Shown here: one piece after another, positions 57,142 through 64,000 of the stretch
Layout: each line of letters starts with the position of its first letter
How positions within the stretch are numbered: the first letter of the stretch is position 1
Assembly: GCF_014174495.1 (NCBI RefSeq)
Contig: NZ_JACJHR010000048.1
Span: forward strand, 1 to 64,000
Direction: 5' to 3'
DNA from: Amycolatopsis echigonensis
Lineage (GTDB): Bacteria; Actinomycetota; Actinomycetes; Mycobacteriales; Pseudonocardiaceae
DNA length: 64,000 bases
Notes under the pieces: model-generated
Told to the model about the DNA's origin: nothing
What the model saw: only the letters and a program-made list of their open reading frames with translations
Databases searched by the model: none
Program-made: the position numbers and the translations under genes

Positions 57142-58968
57142 TCATGCCCGGTCGCGGACCGTGCGGATGCGGGAAAGCAGCGTTTCGGCCCGGGTGTGGC
57201 CTTCGGTGACGTCCTTGAGGCGTTTCGAGACGATCGCGATCTTCTTCGCCCGCTCCTGCGCGCTCATCTTGATCGTCTGGTCCACCTCCTTCAGCTCCGC
57301 CTCGATCGCCTCGATGCGGCGGCCCAATGCCTCGTCGAGGGCGAGCGACAGCTGCTGCTCGGCCTCGATGAGCTGTTCGGCGATGAGCTGGTCGAGCGTC
57401 GAGCGGGCGTCGGCGATCGCTTCGACCAGCCACTGCTTCAGATGCTGTTTGTCCGACGCGTGTTTGCGAGTACGCGCCATCCACCAGCCCGCGCCGAGGC
57501 CGATCACGATCGTCGCCGGGAGCACCACGGGGTTGAGGATCGCGACCCCGGCCAGCGGCAGCGCGGCGATCTTTCCGGCCCCGACGCCACCGGAAATGCC
57601 CATGAACACCAGCAGTTTGTCTTCGGCGGTCGGCGGTTTCTTGTCCGGCGGACGCAGCACGACGGGCGGACCGCCGGCGCGCGCGAACTGGGCGCGGATC
57701 ACGTCGAGTTCCTCGGCGGAGAACAGCTCCGACAAGGCCGTGTTCGTGACCTGGTTCAGCCGTTGTGACAGCTGCATCGACACCCGCTGCGACGCGGTCT
57801 GCAGCGCGATGTCGACTTCCTGTGGCAGCGCGGCCAAGTCGTCGCGTTTGGCCGCGTCGATGCGCTGGCGGAAATGCGCTTGGGCGTCCCGCATTTCGCG
57901 GCTGCTCTCGTGGCCGACCTCGACGCGCGTGCGCTGGATTTCGCCACGCAAGCGCAGTTGCCAGCCGCGGGTGGAAGTGCGGCGCTGGGACTGAAGATCG
58001 TCGCGGCGGGCGCGGAGTTGTTCGGCTTCCGCTTCACCGGCCGACAAAGCACGGCTTTCCGCTTGCAGCTTCGCCTTGATCCCGGCCAGCGCGCTCGACA
58101 GCGAGCGGAGCGTGTTGGCTTCCTTGAGCATCATCGACCGGCCGACCAGCAGCTCCTGCAGCGCGACCTGCACCGCGGCGATGCCGGACTTTTCCCGGAG
58201 CATGGCGGCGACCTGCTCGTTCGGTGCCTTCGCGGCGGTCTCGAACACTCGCGCCGACACCGGGTGAAAGACCGCGTCGGCGAAGCGCGGTGCGTGTTCA
58301 GCGAGCAGTTGCCGGTCGGCTTCGAGGATCTCGCGCCAGCCGCGGAACGCGTCGGTTTTGGCCAGCACGAACACCACCGTCTCGACTCGGTCCGCGACCT
58401 CGCGCAGGAACTGCAGCTCGGTGGAGGTGAACGGGGCGGACGCGTCGACCACGAACACCAGCGCGGTCGCGCGCGCGGCGGCCTCCTTGGCCAGCTCGCC
58501 GTGCAGCGAATCGAGCCCGCCGACGCCCGGAGTGTCGACGAGGGTCAGCCGTTCCAGCAGCGGAACCGGACCGGAGACCTCGACGTAGCGCGGCGGCAGC
58601 TGTCCCGGCGGCAGCTCGTGCGCGGCGGACACCCAGTCGGCCAGCTGCGTCAGGTCGAACGGCACCGACGCCAGCTGACCGGGGTAACAAGCCTGCGCGC
58701 CCCACTGCTGCGCGTGCTCGAAAACGAGGTAGGTCGCGGTGGCCACGTCAGCGTCCACAGGGGACAGTCCCGGGGTCGCGAGCAGGGCGTTGACCAGCGA
58801 GCTCTTCCCGCGGTTCGTCTCGCCGACGACCACCACGGACGGTTTCTCCGAACGAGCCTTGCGCTGGTCCTCGACCCATTTGGCGGCCTGTGGATCAGCC
58901 TCGCGGACCACGCCGAGCAGCTGTTCGCGAGCGGCCTGGACCTGAGCGGGAAGCGTCGGTGCGGTCAC
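57142..58968 (-). CDS. Dynamin-like GTPase
   Basis: The 608-residue protein has GTPase motifs G1 GETNRGKSSLVN (49-60), G3 DTPGVGG and G4 AKTD. A long helical stalk follows (SRALSAGEAEAEQLRARRDDLQSQ and RDAQAHFRQRIDAAKR), then a hydrophobic pair of segments (LVFMGISGGVGAGKIAALPLAGVAILNPVVLPATIVIGLGAGWWM) that may insert in the membrane, and a C-terminal coiled coil. Actinobacteria use such dynamin-like proteins in pairs (DynA/DynB in sporulation septation, IniA in mycobacteria) for membrane remodelling. It follows the GrpE-like gene by a 4-base overlap and lies near a second GTPase of the same type. Confidence 0.88.
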   Translation of the reverse strand: MTAPTLPAQVQAAREQLLGVVREADPQAAKWVEDQRKARSEKPSVVVVGETNRGKSSLVNALLATPGLSPVDADVATATYLVFEHAQQWGAQACYPGQLASVPFDLTQLADWVSAAHELPPGQLPPRYVEVSGPVPLLERLTLVDTPGVGGLDSLHGELAKEAAARATALVFVVDASAPFTSTELQFLREVADRVETVVFVLAKTDAFRGWREILEADRQLLAEHAPRFADAVFHPVSARVFETAAKAPNEQVAAMLREKSGIAAVQVALQELLVGRSMMLKEANTLRSLSSALAGIKAKLQAESRALSAGEAEAEQLRARRDDLQSQRRTSTRGWQLRLRGEIQRTRVEVGHESSREMRDAQAHFRQRIDAAKRDDLAALPQEVDIALQTASQRVSMQLSQRLNQVTNTALSELFSAEELDVIRAQFARAGGPPVVLRPPDKKPPTAEDKLLVFMGISGGVGAGKIAALPLAGVAILNPVVLPATIVIGLGAGWWMARTRKHASDKQHLKQWLVEAIADARSTLDQLIAEQLIEAEQQLSLALDEALGRRIEAIEAELKEVDQTIKMSAQERAKKIAIVSKRLKDVTEGHTRAETLLSRIRTVRDRA

Positions 58969-59429
58969 TGCGCCCGCTTCGCGTAGACGGTGACGATCGG
59001 CGCGCGCAACAACCGGTCCTGGTCGGCGAACCCGACGACCTCGGTCTCCGCGACGACGCCTTCGAGCTCCGGATCGTCAGTGGGCACGGCACCGCCCGCC
59101 TCGTGGCGCGCCGGGTCGAACCGTTCGCCCTCGGCGCGCAACGCGGTGACGCCGATGGCGGCGAGCCCGTGTTCGAGCCGTTCCACGACGCCGCTGCTGC
59201 GGGCGCGGTCCAGCGCGTAGAGGCAGAGCTGGATGAGCGCCTGCCGGTCGGACAGCGCGCGTTCGAGGTCACCCGGGGCAGCTACGAGGTCCACATCGGG
59301 ATCCGACGCATCCGCCTCGGCGGCGGTTCCGTCCGCCTCGGCGATGATCCGCGCGAGGGCGTCCGCGCTGATCTCGCCGGTCGGCGCTTCGGCCGCGTCG
59401 CCGGCTTCCTCGTGGCCGAACCACGCCAT
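58965..59429 (-). CDS. GrpE-like protein
   Basis: The 154-residue protein ends with the GrpE head-domain pattern: HEAGGAVPTDDPELEGVVAETEVVGFADQDRLLRAPIVTVYAKR, preceded by LYALDRARSSGVVERLEHGLAAIGV. The long N-terminal helix of true GrpE is short and acidic here, and no dnaK or dnaJ is near. It overlaps the dynamin-like GTPase gene by 4 bases, so its partner is probably that GTPase or a dedicated DnaK. It starts at ATG 59429. Confidence 0.75.
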   Translation of the reverse strand: MAWFGHEEAGDAAEAPTGEISADALARIIAEADGTAAEADASDPDVDLVAAPGDLERALSDRQALIQLCLYALDRARSSGVVERLEHGLAAIGVTALRAEGERFDPARHEAGGAVPTDDPELEGVVAETEVVGFADQDRLLRAPIVTVYAKRAQ

Positions 59430-59499
59430 CTGGACCCTCCCCTGGCCGTTCCCCGTGATTCCACCAGTTTGCGGCGCCGCCGCGCGCGGCGGGGGCGGA

Positions 59500-59948
59500 T
59501 CACTGCGACGGGCCGAGAATCCGCGCCAGCAGCTGCCTGCTCGTGCTCGACGTCCAGGTCGGGGTCAAGGCTCACGCGCGAAAGCAGGGCGTCGGCCGGG
59601 GACAGCACGGGGGAGAACCGGCCGGTCCGGACACCGCGCTCGATCAAGCCCACGAGACCGACGCGCATGACATCGTCATTGCCGCGGATCAGCGAGCACG
59701 CCTACCCACGGATCGGCCATCTCCACCGCGGTGGCGAGCAGTTCCTCGTTGTCGGCGTTGTCCGCCTCGAAAATGCCGACGAAGACCGCGCGTTTGCTGG
59801 GGAAGTAGTGGAACAGGCTGCCGGAGCTGATCCCGGCGGCGCGGCAGATGTCCGCGGTGGAGGTCTTTTCGAACCCGTCGCGGGCGAAGCACCCGGCTGC
59901 CGCGTCGAGAATCACGCGTCGTTTCGCGGCCAGTTGCCGCCGGGACAC
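59500..59948 (-). pseudogene. TetR-family regulator broken by frameshifts
   Basis: From GTG 59948 the frame encodes a TetR DNA-binding domain (RRQLAAKRRVILDAAAGCFARDGFEKTSTADICRAAGISSGSLFHYFPSKRAVF) and runs to WVGVLA, then stops at 59676. The continuation LIRGNDDVMRVGLVGLIERGVRTGRFSPVLSPADALLSRVSLD is in a second frame and the end (QLLARILGPSQ, stop 59500-59502) in the third. The part between SPADA and ALLSRVS also seems shorter than in intact proteins. Two frameshifts and a likely deletion make this a decaying gene. Sequencing error cannot account easily for all three. Confidence 0.7.
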
Positions 59949-60069
59949 GTCGGTCTTCTCGCGGGCGATCCCGGTCGTTCTCGCCGAGCAGCACGAGCTT
60001 GCCGTCGTCCAAGAACGCGCCGTTCGAGCGTGACGTGGGTGGCGGACACCGTGACAGACCATCATTAGA

Positions 60070-60083
60070 CCGATCACTCGGTT
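60070..60083. promoter_or_regulatory. Probable operator of the broken TetR gene
   Basis: ACCGA-TCAC-TCGGT is an inverted repeat just upstream of the TetR pseudogene, in an AT-richer stretch. It is the likely former binding site. Confidence 0.45.
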
Positions 60084-60133
60084 TATCAAAGCTGGGTGCA
60101 CGAAACCCTGATCGCAAACGCTTGCGCAGGGCC

Positions 60134-60727
60134 TCAGGCGATCTCGTGGATCAGCGAGCGCATGGCCTGATCGAGTGCGGGAACGTCCGCGGCCAGGCGG
60201 GACGACACCAGCAGCTGGTGCTCCGCCGTCCGCAGCCACACCCGTCCCGCGACCGGGATCTCCAGCACCGTCAGCCGGAACGGCCGGGCGCGACGGCCCA
60301 GTTCCACCTCGGTTTCGCGGACCAGCCTGCCCATCCGTTCGCTGGCGAGGATCTGGCGGCGGTGGAAGCCGGACGAGACCGGGCGGCGTGCCGCGGCGAA
60401 GTGTTCAGCGGCGGCCGGGGCGAAGTGCTGGGCCGCGAGGTCGATGGCCGAACCGTCGCCGGGAGCTGGGCTTTTCCGCCGGGTGCGCCCGGAACCGCGC
60501 TCGCGAAGGAAGGTCAGCAGGCCGTCCCACCACGGTTCCCACTGCGCTTGCACCGCCGCGCGGTCGAGGGCGGGCGGGACGTGTACCGGCACGGCAGGCT
60601 CCACCGGCGGCAGCAGCTGGCCGTCGGCGACCGAGAGCGCGAGGACGTCCCGGAGGAACAACGCCACGTCGACGTCGTGGTCGCTCCCCCAGTAAACCCG
60701 CCACGAGGTGGTGTCCTCCAGCCGCAC
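60134..60727 (-). CDS. Uncharacterised protein next to dynamin-like genes
   Basis: The 197-residue protein starts at GTG 60727 (VRLEDTTSWRVYWGSDHDVDVALFLRDVLALSVADGQLLPPVEPAVPVHVPP), has a central WEPWWDGLLTFL and ends LTVLEIPVAGRVWLRTAEHQLLVSSRLAADVPALDQAMRSLIHEIA. I recognise no domain, signal or membrane segment. It lies 32 bases downstream of the dynamin-like gene on the same strand and is probably co-transcribed with it, which suggests an accessory role. Confidence 0.65.
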   Translation of the reverse strand: MRLEDTTSWRVYWGSDHDVDVALFLRDVLALSVADGQLLPPVEPAVPVHVPPALDRAAVQAQWEPWWDGLLTFLRERGSGRTRRKSPAPGDGSAIDLAAQHFAPAAAEHFAAARRPVSSGFHRRQILASERMGRLVRETEVELGRRARPFRLTVLEIPVAGRVWLRTAEHQLLVSSRLAADVPALDQAMRSLIHEIA

Positions 60728-60759
60728 GACATTCAGCCTACGCGTCGCGGAGGAGTTGT

Positions 60760-62304
60760 TTACTGTTCGCGAATCTGTTGCCAGATCAGGAAATAGGCGC
60801 GGTGCACGACGTGGGCCACGCGGCTTTGCGCCGGAGTCGCGCCGAAGGAGGCGAAAGACCGCCACCAGCCGGCGCGTTCCAGCGCATGGGCCGCCAGCTC
60901 CGGCCGCGGGGCGCCGGGAAGGCCGAGCTGCGCGCCGATGTCGGCGTTGCTGCCGACCCGCAGCACCTCTTCTGCCAGGTCTTCCGGCATTTCGACGGCT
61001 CCCGAAGCGACGAGCGTCAACGCTTCCAGCAGCCGCAGCTGATGCGCTTCCGGGCGGGCCAGCAGCACTTCGATCGCGTCGTGCACCCGCTGCCGTTCGC
61101 CCGGGTCGCCGGACGCGTGCGCCAATGCGGTCACCGACGCGAGCGCGGCCGCGGCCTTGATTCCGTCCGCGCGCGCGGCGAAGACGGTCGACAGCCGGCG
61201 GCGGACCGCGTCGAGTCCGGAGATGTCGAGAAGCTTGCGCCGCAACGCTCCCGCGGTGATCCCCGGTTCCGCGCGAATCGCGTCGACCGCACAGCGGATT
61301 CCGAAGAGATCGAGTTTCTCCAGCAGCCGCAACCGGATTCCGGCCGGGATGTCGCACTCCCAGCTGGTGAAGATGTCGGCCGCGATGAGCATCGTTTCGA
61401 GGACGTCGTCGTCGAGCGCGGCGAGCTGGCCCAGTGCTTCGGCGTCCGCGGAGGTGAACCCGCCGGATTCGGCCGATTCGGCGATCAGGCCGATCACCGG
61501 CAGCACATCCGCGACGCGCGGCTTCAGCGTCGCGGCCTGCTTCTCGGCGAGCAGTTGCGCGGCCTTCCAGATGTCTCCGCCGGAGCCTTCGACAGATTCC
61601 GCGACGATCGTGTCCGCCTTGTTCAGCACCGCGATCGCGTTGACCGGCCCGGCCTCCCGGCTCGCGGTCGCGGCAGTGAACGCGGCCAGCGCCTGCTGAT
61701 CGTCCGCGCGCACGCCCTGGGTCACCACATAAAGCACGGCCTCCGCGCCCGCGACGGCGTTGCGCGAGGTGTCGTCGAGGTCGTCGGAACCCTCGTCCTG
61801 CTCGGCCGCGCCCAGCAACTGCTCGGTCCGCGACACCGACGCGGCGTCCAGCGAACCGAGACCGGGGGTGTCGATCACCGTCATGTCCTGCAGCACCGCG
61901 TTGGTGAGGTACGCCTCGAGGTGCGAGACCTCGGAGATGTCGACGCCGAGCTCGGCCGGGATCGACCCGTCCGCGGCGAACGGCAGCACCTGCTTGCGGC
62001 CGTCGAGGAACACCACCTCGACGCGGTCGACGGTGCCGTACTGGAACCGGGTGACCAGCCGCGTGCACTCGCCGACGTCGGTGGGCGCGACGAGCCGTCC
62101 GATCAGCGCGTTGACCAGCGTCGACTTACCCGATTTGATCCGCCCGGCGACCGCGACCTGCAGCGGCGCGCCGAGCCGGCGCAGCACCTCGGCGAACCCG
62201 GCGGCGGTGCGCGGGGACACCTGGGACCGCAGCCGGTGGCACAGCTCCGCCACCGACGCGGACAGTGGGCCGGCGAGTCGTCCCCGTTCCGCCGCTGCCG
62301 TCAC
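60760..62304 (-). CDS. Second dynamin-like GTPase
   Basis: The protein (514 residues from GTG 62304, preceded by a G-rich site; 526 from TTG 62340) has G1 GRIKSGKSTLVNAL (about 54-67), G3 DTPGLGS and G4 NKAD. After the GTPase domain comes a long helical region without an obvious transmembrane segment. The two GTPases (57142-58968 and this one) resemble the DynB/DynA or IniA/IniC pairs, in which one has a membrane anchor and the other does not. The upstream gene on the opposite strand is the sensor kinase. Confidence 0.88.
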   Translation of the reverse strand: MTAAAERGRLAGPLSASVAELCHRLRSQVSPRTAAGFAEVLRRLGAPLQVAVAGRIKSGKSTLVNALIGRLVAPTDVGECTRLVTRFQYGTVDRVEVVFLDGRKQVLPFAADGSIPAELGVDISEVSHLEAYLTNAVLQDMTVIDTPGLGSLDAASVSRTEQLLGAAEQDEGSDDLDDTSRNAVAGAEAVLYVVTQGVRADDQQALAAFTAATASREAGPVNAIAVLNKADTIVAESVEGSGGDIWKAAQLLAEKQAATLKPRVADVLPVIGLIAESAESGGFTSADAEALGQLAALDDDVLETMLIAADIFTSWECDIPAGIRLRLLEKLDLFGIRCAVDAIRAEPGITAGALRRKLLDISGLDAVRRRLSTVFAARADGIKAAAALASVTALAHASGDPGERQRVHDAIEVLLARPEAHQLRLLEALTLVASGAVEMPEDLAEEVLRVGSNADIGAQLGLPGAPRPELAAHALERAGWWRSFASFGATPAQSRVAHVVHRAYFLIWQQIREQ

Positions 62305-62434
62305 CGCCCCGGCCCCCTTCCGGCTCGTTCGCTCACCCAAGCAGGAATCGTCGCATGCCGGTCATCCTTCGGTCGCACCGAAGGTGCTACCCGCGACCGA
62401 CGCGGCTTCCGGCGCCGCGACCTACTGTTGAGTC

Positions 62435-63673
62435 GTGCGACGGCTCAGCCTGTGGATGCGTGCCCACCCGATGGTGGGGGACTCGCTGCTCGCGCTGTTC
62501 CTCGCGGCGTTCGACATCCTCGTGTTCGCCAGCGGCGGCATCGATCCCGAGGTCCCCGGCCCGGCCTGGTACGTCGCGGTCCCGATCGACCTCGCCGTGG
62601 TCGCCCCGCTGGTGTTCCGGCGCAAACGCCCGCTGATCGCCGCGTACGCCGCCTACTTCATCTCCTACGCGCACAGCGCGCTGGACCTCGGGGTGTCCGG
62701 CCTGGCCGCGCTCGCGATCAGCCTCTACTCGGTCCAGGTCTACGTCGGACGGAAGCAGGGCCTGATCTACGGCGGCGCGTTCGTGGTGGCCATGGTCGTC
62801 ACCGCGATCGTCAAGCCCGAGCCGTCGATGGCGGCCCAGCTGCTGTTCAGCGCCTTCACCATCGCCTTCTGCTGGCTGCTCGGCGAATTCATGTACGCGC
62901 GCCGCGCCTACCAGCGCGAGCTCGAGGCCCGGCTGCATCTGCTGGAGACCGAACGCGACCAGGCCGCGCGGATCGCGGTGGCCGAGGAACGCGGCCGGAT
63001 CGCCCGGGAGCTGCACGACGTCGTGGCGCATTCGGTGAGCGTGATGGTCGTGCAGGCCGACGGCGCGGCGCTCGCGCTGAAATCCAATCCGGAGCTGGCC
63101 GGACGCGCGCTGGGGACGATTTCCGAAACCGGCCGCGGCGCGCTCGGCGAACTGCGCCGGCTGCTCGACGTGCTGCGCAACGACCGCGGCGACGACGAAC
63201 CGCGGGTGCCGCAGCCGGACGCGACGGCGCTGGGCGACCTCGCCGAACGGATGCGCGCCGCGGGCGTCCCGGTCGACCTCGCCCTCGGCGACGGGCTGGA
63301 CGAACTGCCCGCCGGGGTGTCGCTCGGGATCTACCGGATCGTCCAGGAATCGCTCACCAACACGCTCAAGCACGCCGGTGCCGGAGCGAGCGCCGCGGTG
63401 CGGGTTCAGCGGTCCGGCGACGAGGTCGAGGTGCTCGTGCGCGACGACGGCGCCGGCCGGGCCCGGCAGCTCCAGCAGGTCGGCGCGAACGGAACCGCTC
63501 CGCAGACCGGGCCAGCCCGGCACCCGGCCACCCGGCTGTCGGTCGCGGGCGGGAACGGGCTGATCGGGATGCGGGAGCGGGCGCACGTCTACGGCGGGAC
63601 ACTGGAGGTGGGCCCCGCCGCCGGCGGTGGCTGGCAGGTGCGAGCGGTGCTGCCGGTTAGGTTGAACTCGTGA
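62435..63673 (+). CDS. NarL-type sensor histidine kinase
   Basis: The 412-residue protein has an N-terminal sensor of about five membrane helices, a coiled coil (ELEARLHLLETERDQAARIAVAEERGRIARELHDV) and a HisKA_3 domain with phosphorylated H194 in ELHDVVAHSVSVM. The ATP-binding domain has the N box in YRIVQESLTNTLKHA and the G boxes VRDDGAG and NGLIGMRERA. It should sense an unknown membrane or extracellular signal and phosphorylate the response regulator encoded directly downstream (GTGA overlap). GTG 62435 is the start. Confidence 0.93.
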   Translation: MRRLSLWMRAHPMVGDSLLALFLAAFDILVFASGGIDPEVPGPAWYVAVPIDLAVVAPLVFRRKRPLIAAYAAYFISYAHSALDLGVSGLAALAISLYSVQVYVGRKQGLIYGGAFVVAMVVTAIVKPEPSMAAQLLFSAFTIAFCWLLGEFMYARRAYQRELEARLHLLETERDQAARIAVAEERGRIARELHDVVAHSVSVMVVQADGAALALKSNPELAGRALGTISETGRGALGELRRLLDVLRNDRGDDEPRVPQPDATALGDLAERMRAAGVPVDLALGDGLDELPAGVSLGIYRIVQESLTNTLKHAGAGASAAVRVQRSGDEVEVLVRDDGAGRARQLQQVGANGTAPQTGPARHPATRLSVAGGNGLIGMRERAHVYGGTLEVGPAAGGGWQVRAVLPVRLNS

Positions 63674-64000
63674 TCCGAGTGGTGGTCGTCGACGACCAGG
63701 AACTGATGCGCGTCGGGTTCCGGATGGTGCTGGGCGCGCAGGCCGACATCGACGTGGTCGGCGAGGCCGGCGATGGCGCGCAAGCCGTGCGGATGGCCGC
63801 CGAACTGCGGCCCGACGTCGTGCTGATGGACGTGCGGATGCCGGTGCTCGACGGCGTCGAGGCGACGAAACAGATCGTCGCGGCCGGTACCGCGCGGGTG
63901 CTCGTGATGACCACCTTCGACCTCGACGAGTACGTCTACGCCGCGCTGCAGGGCGGTGCGTCGGGCTTCCTGCTCAAGGACACCCAGCCGGACTACCTGG
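63670..64000 (+). CDS. NarL/LuxR-family response regulator (3' truncated by window end)
   Basis: The first 110 residues are a receiver domain: acidic pair D8-D9 (VVVVDDQELMRVGF), phosphorylated D54 (DVVLMDVRMPVLDG), conserved Thr in LVMTTFD and Lys in FLLKD at about 103. The C-terminal LuxR-type helix-turn-helix expected for the partner of a HisKA_3 kinase lies beyond the window. It is translationally coupled to the kinase gene. Confidence 0.93.
   Translation, partial: MIRVVVVDDQELMRVGFRMVLGAQADIDVVGEAGDGAQAVRMAAELRPDVVLMDVRMPVLDGVEATKQIVAAGTARVLVMTTFDLDEYVYAALQGGASGFLLKDTQPDYL

Overview
The window is high-GC actinobacterial DNA. GTG and TTG starts are common, many genes overlap by 4 bases (ATGA/GTGA), TTA codons are rare, and several gene sets are typical of mycolate-related and Pseudonocardiaceae actinomycetes: an F420-type oxidoreductase, a FabG4/HtdX/FadA2 cluster arranged as in Mycobacterium, dynamin-like GTPases, a TipA-type MerR regulator, an IdeR/DtxR iron box and a degraded ESX-type remnant. 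Amycolatopsis or a close relative is my best guess; there is no rRNA to confirm it. The first 11 bases match the 3' end of the Illumina adapter, so the window probably starts at a contig end.

Layout. 1-3.7 kb: end of a methyltransferase gene, two very small membrane proteins, a VanZ-like protein, a secreted 5'-nucleotidase. 3.7-7.8 kb (minus): NHL/thioredoxin protein, GroES-like protein, VanW protein. 7.9-12.1 kb: SUKH protein, SRPBCC protein, a large beta-helix membrane protein and a frameshifted ESX-type gene with an EspG-like tail. 12.1-14.8 kb (minus): complete polar amino acid ABC importer. 14.9-18.4 kb: ATP-grasp / alpha-E / transglutaminase operon. 18.4-21.5 kb: siderophore importer with two permeases divergent from the binding protein, an iron box between them and no ATPase nearby. 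21.5-26.9 kb: M20 peptidase, a very long perfect hairpin, then a branched-chain 2-oxoacid dehydrogenase operon (E1alpha, E1beta, E2). 26.9-30.7 kb: TetR with its operator, ABC exporter, small ABC ATPase and membrane partner. 30.7-33.3 kb: P-loop kinase, FxsA, Vsr and Dcm. 33.3-39.4 kb: two SCP2-like proteins and a lipid-metabolism cluster (TetR, MaoC hydratase, FabG4, thiolase) with a shared operator motif. 39.6-44.9 kb: TipA-like regulator with an internal start, a P-loop ATPase, a tiny basic protein, a MarR-GNAT fusion, an AhpD-like protein and a ceramidase-like membrane protein. 44.9-46.9 kb: MctP-type symporter pair. 47.0-48.4 kb: XRE regulator embedded in DnaA-box-like sequences, and a LysR regulator. 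48.4-50.6 kb: a short-chain dehydrogenase gene split by an IS110-family element. 50.6-56.3 kb: EndoU-domain protein, a second ABC ATPase/membrane pair, F420 oxidoreductase, and GTP-dependent PEP carboxykinase with a hairpin-rich leader. 56.3-62.3 kb: DxDxDG-repeat protein, two dynamin-like GTPases with a GrpE-like partner, and a broken TetR gene. 62.4-64 kb: a histidine kinase and the first part of its response regulator.

The most notable observation is the IS110 element at about 49011-50457. Its non-coding end carries two stem-loops. The second holds a 9-mer identical to one element end and a 7-mer complementary to the other end. The first holds short matches to both halves of the interrupted gene. 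This is the arrangement expected of a bridge RNA, read here from one natural insertion. Other points worth attention: two paralogous ABC modules sharing an unusual C-terminal signature, a terminator-like hairpin in the pckG leader, a cluster of DnaA-box-like sites away from any dnaA gene, and an internal start in the tipA-like gene.
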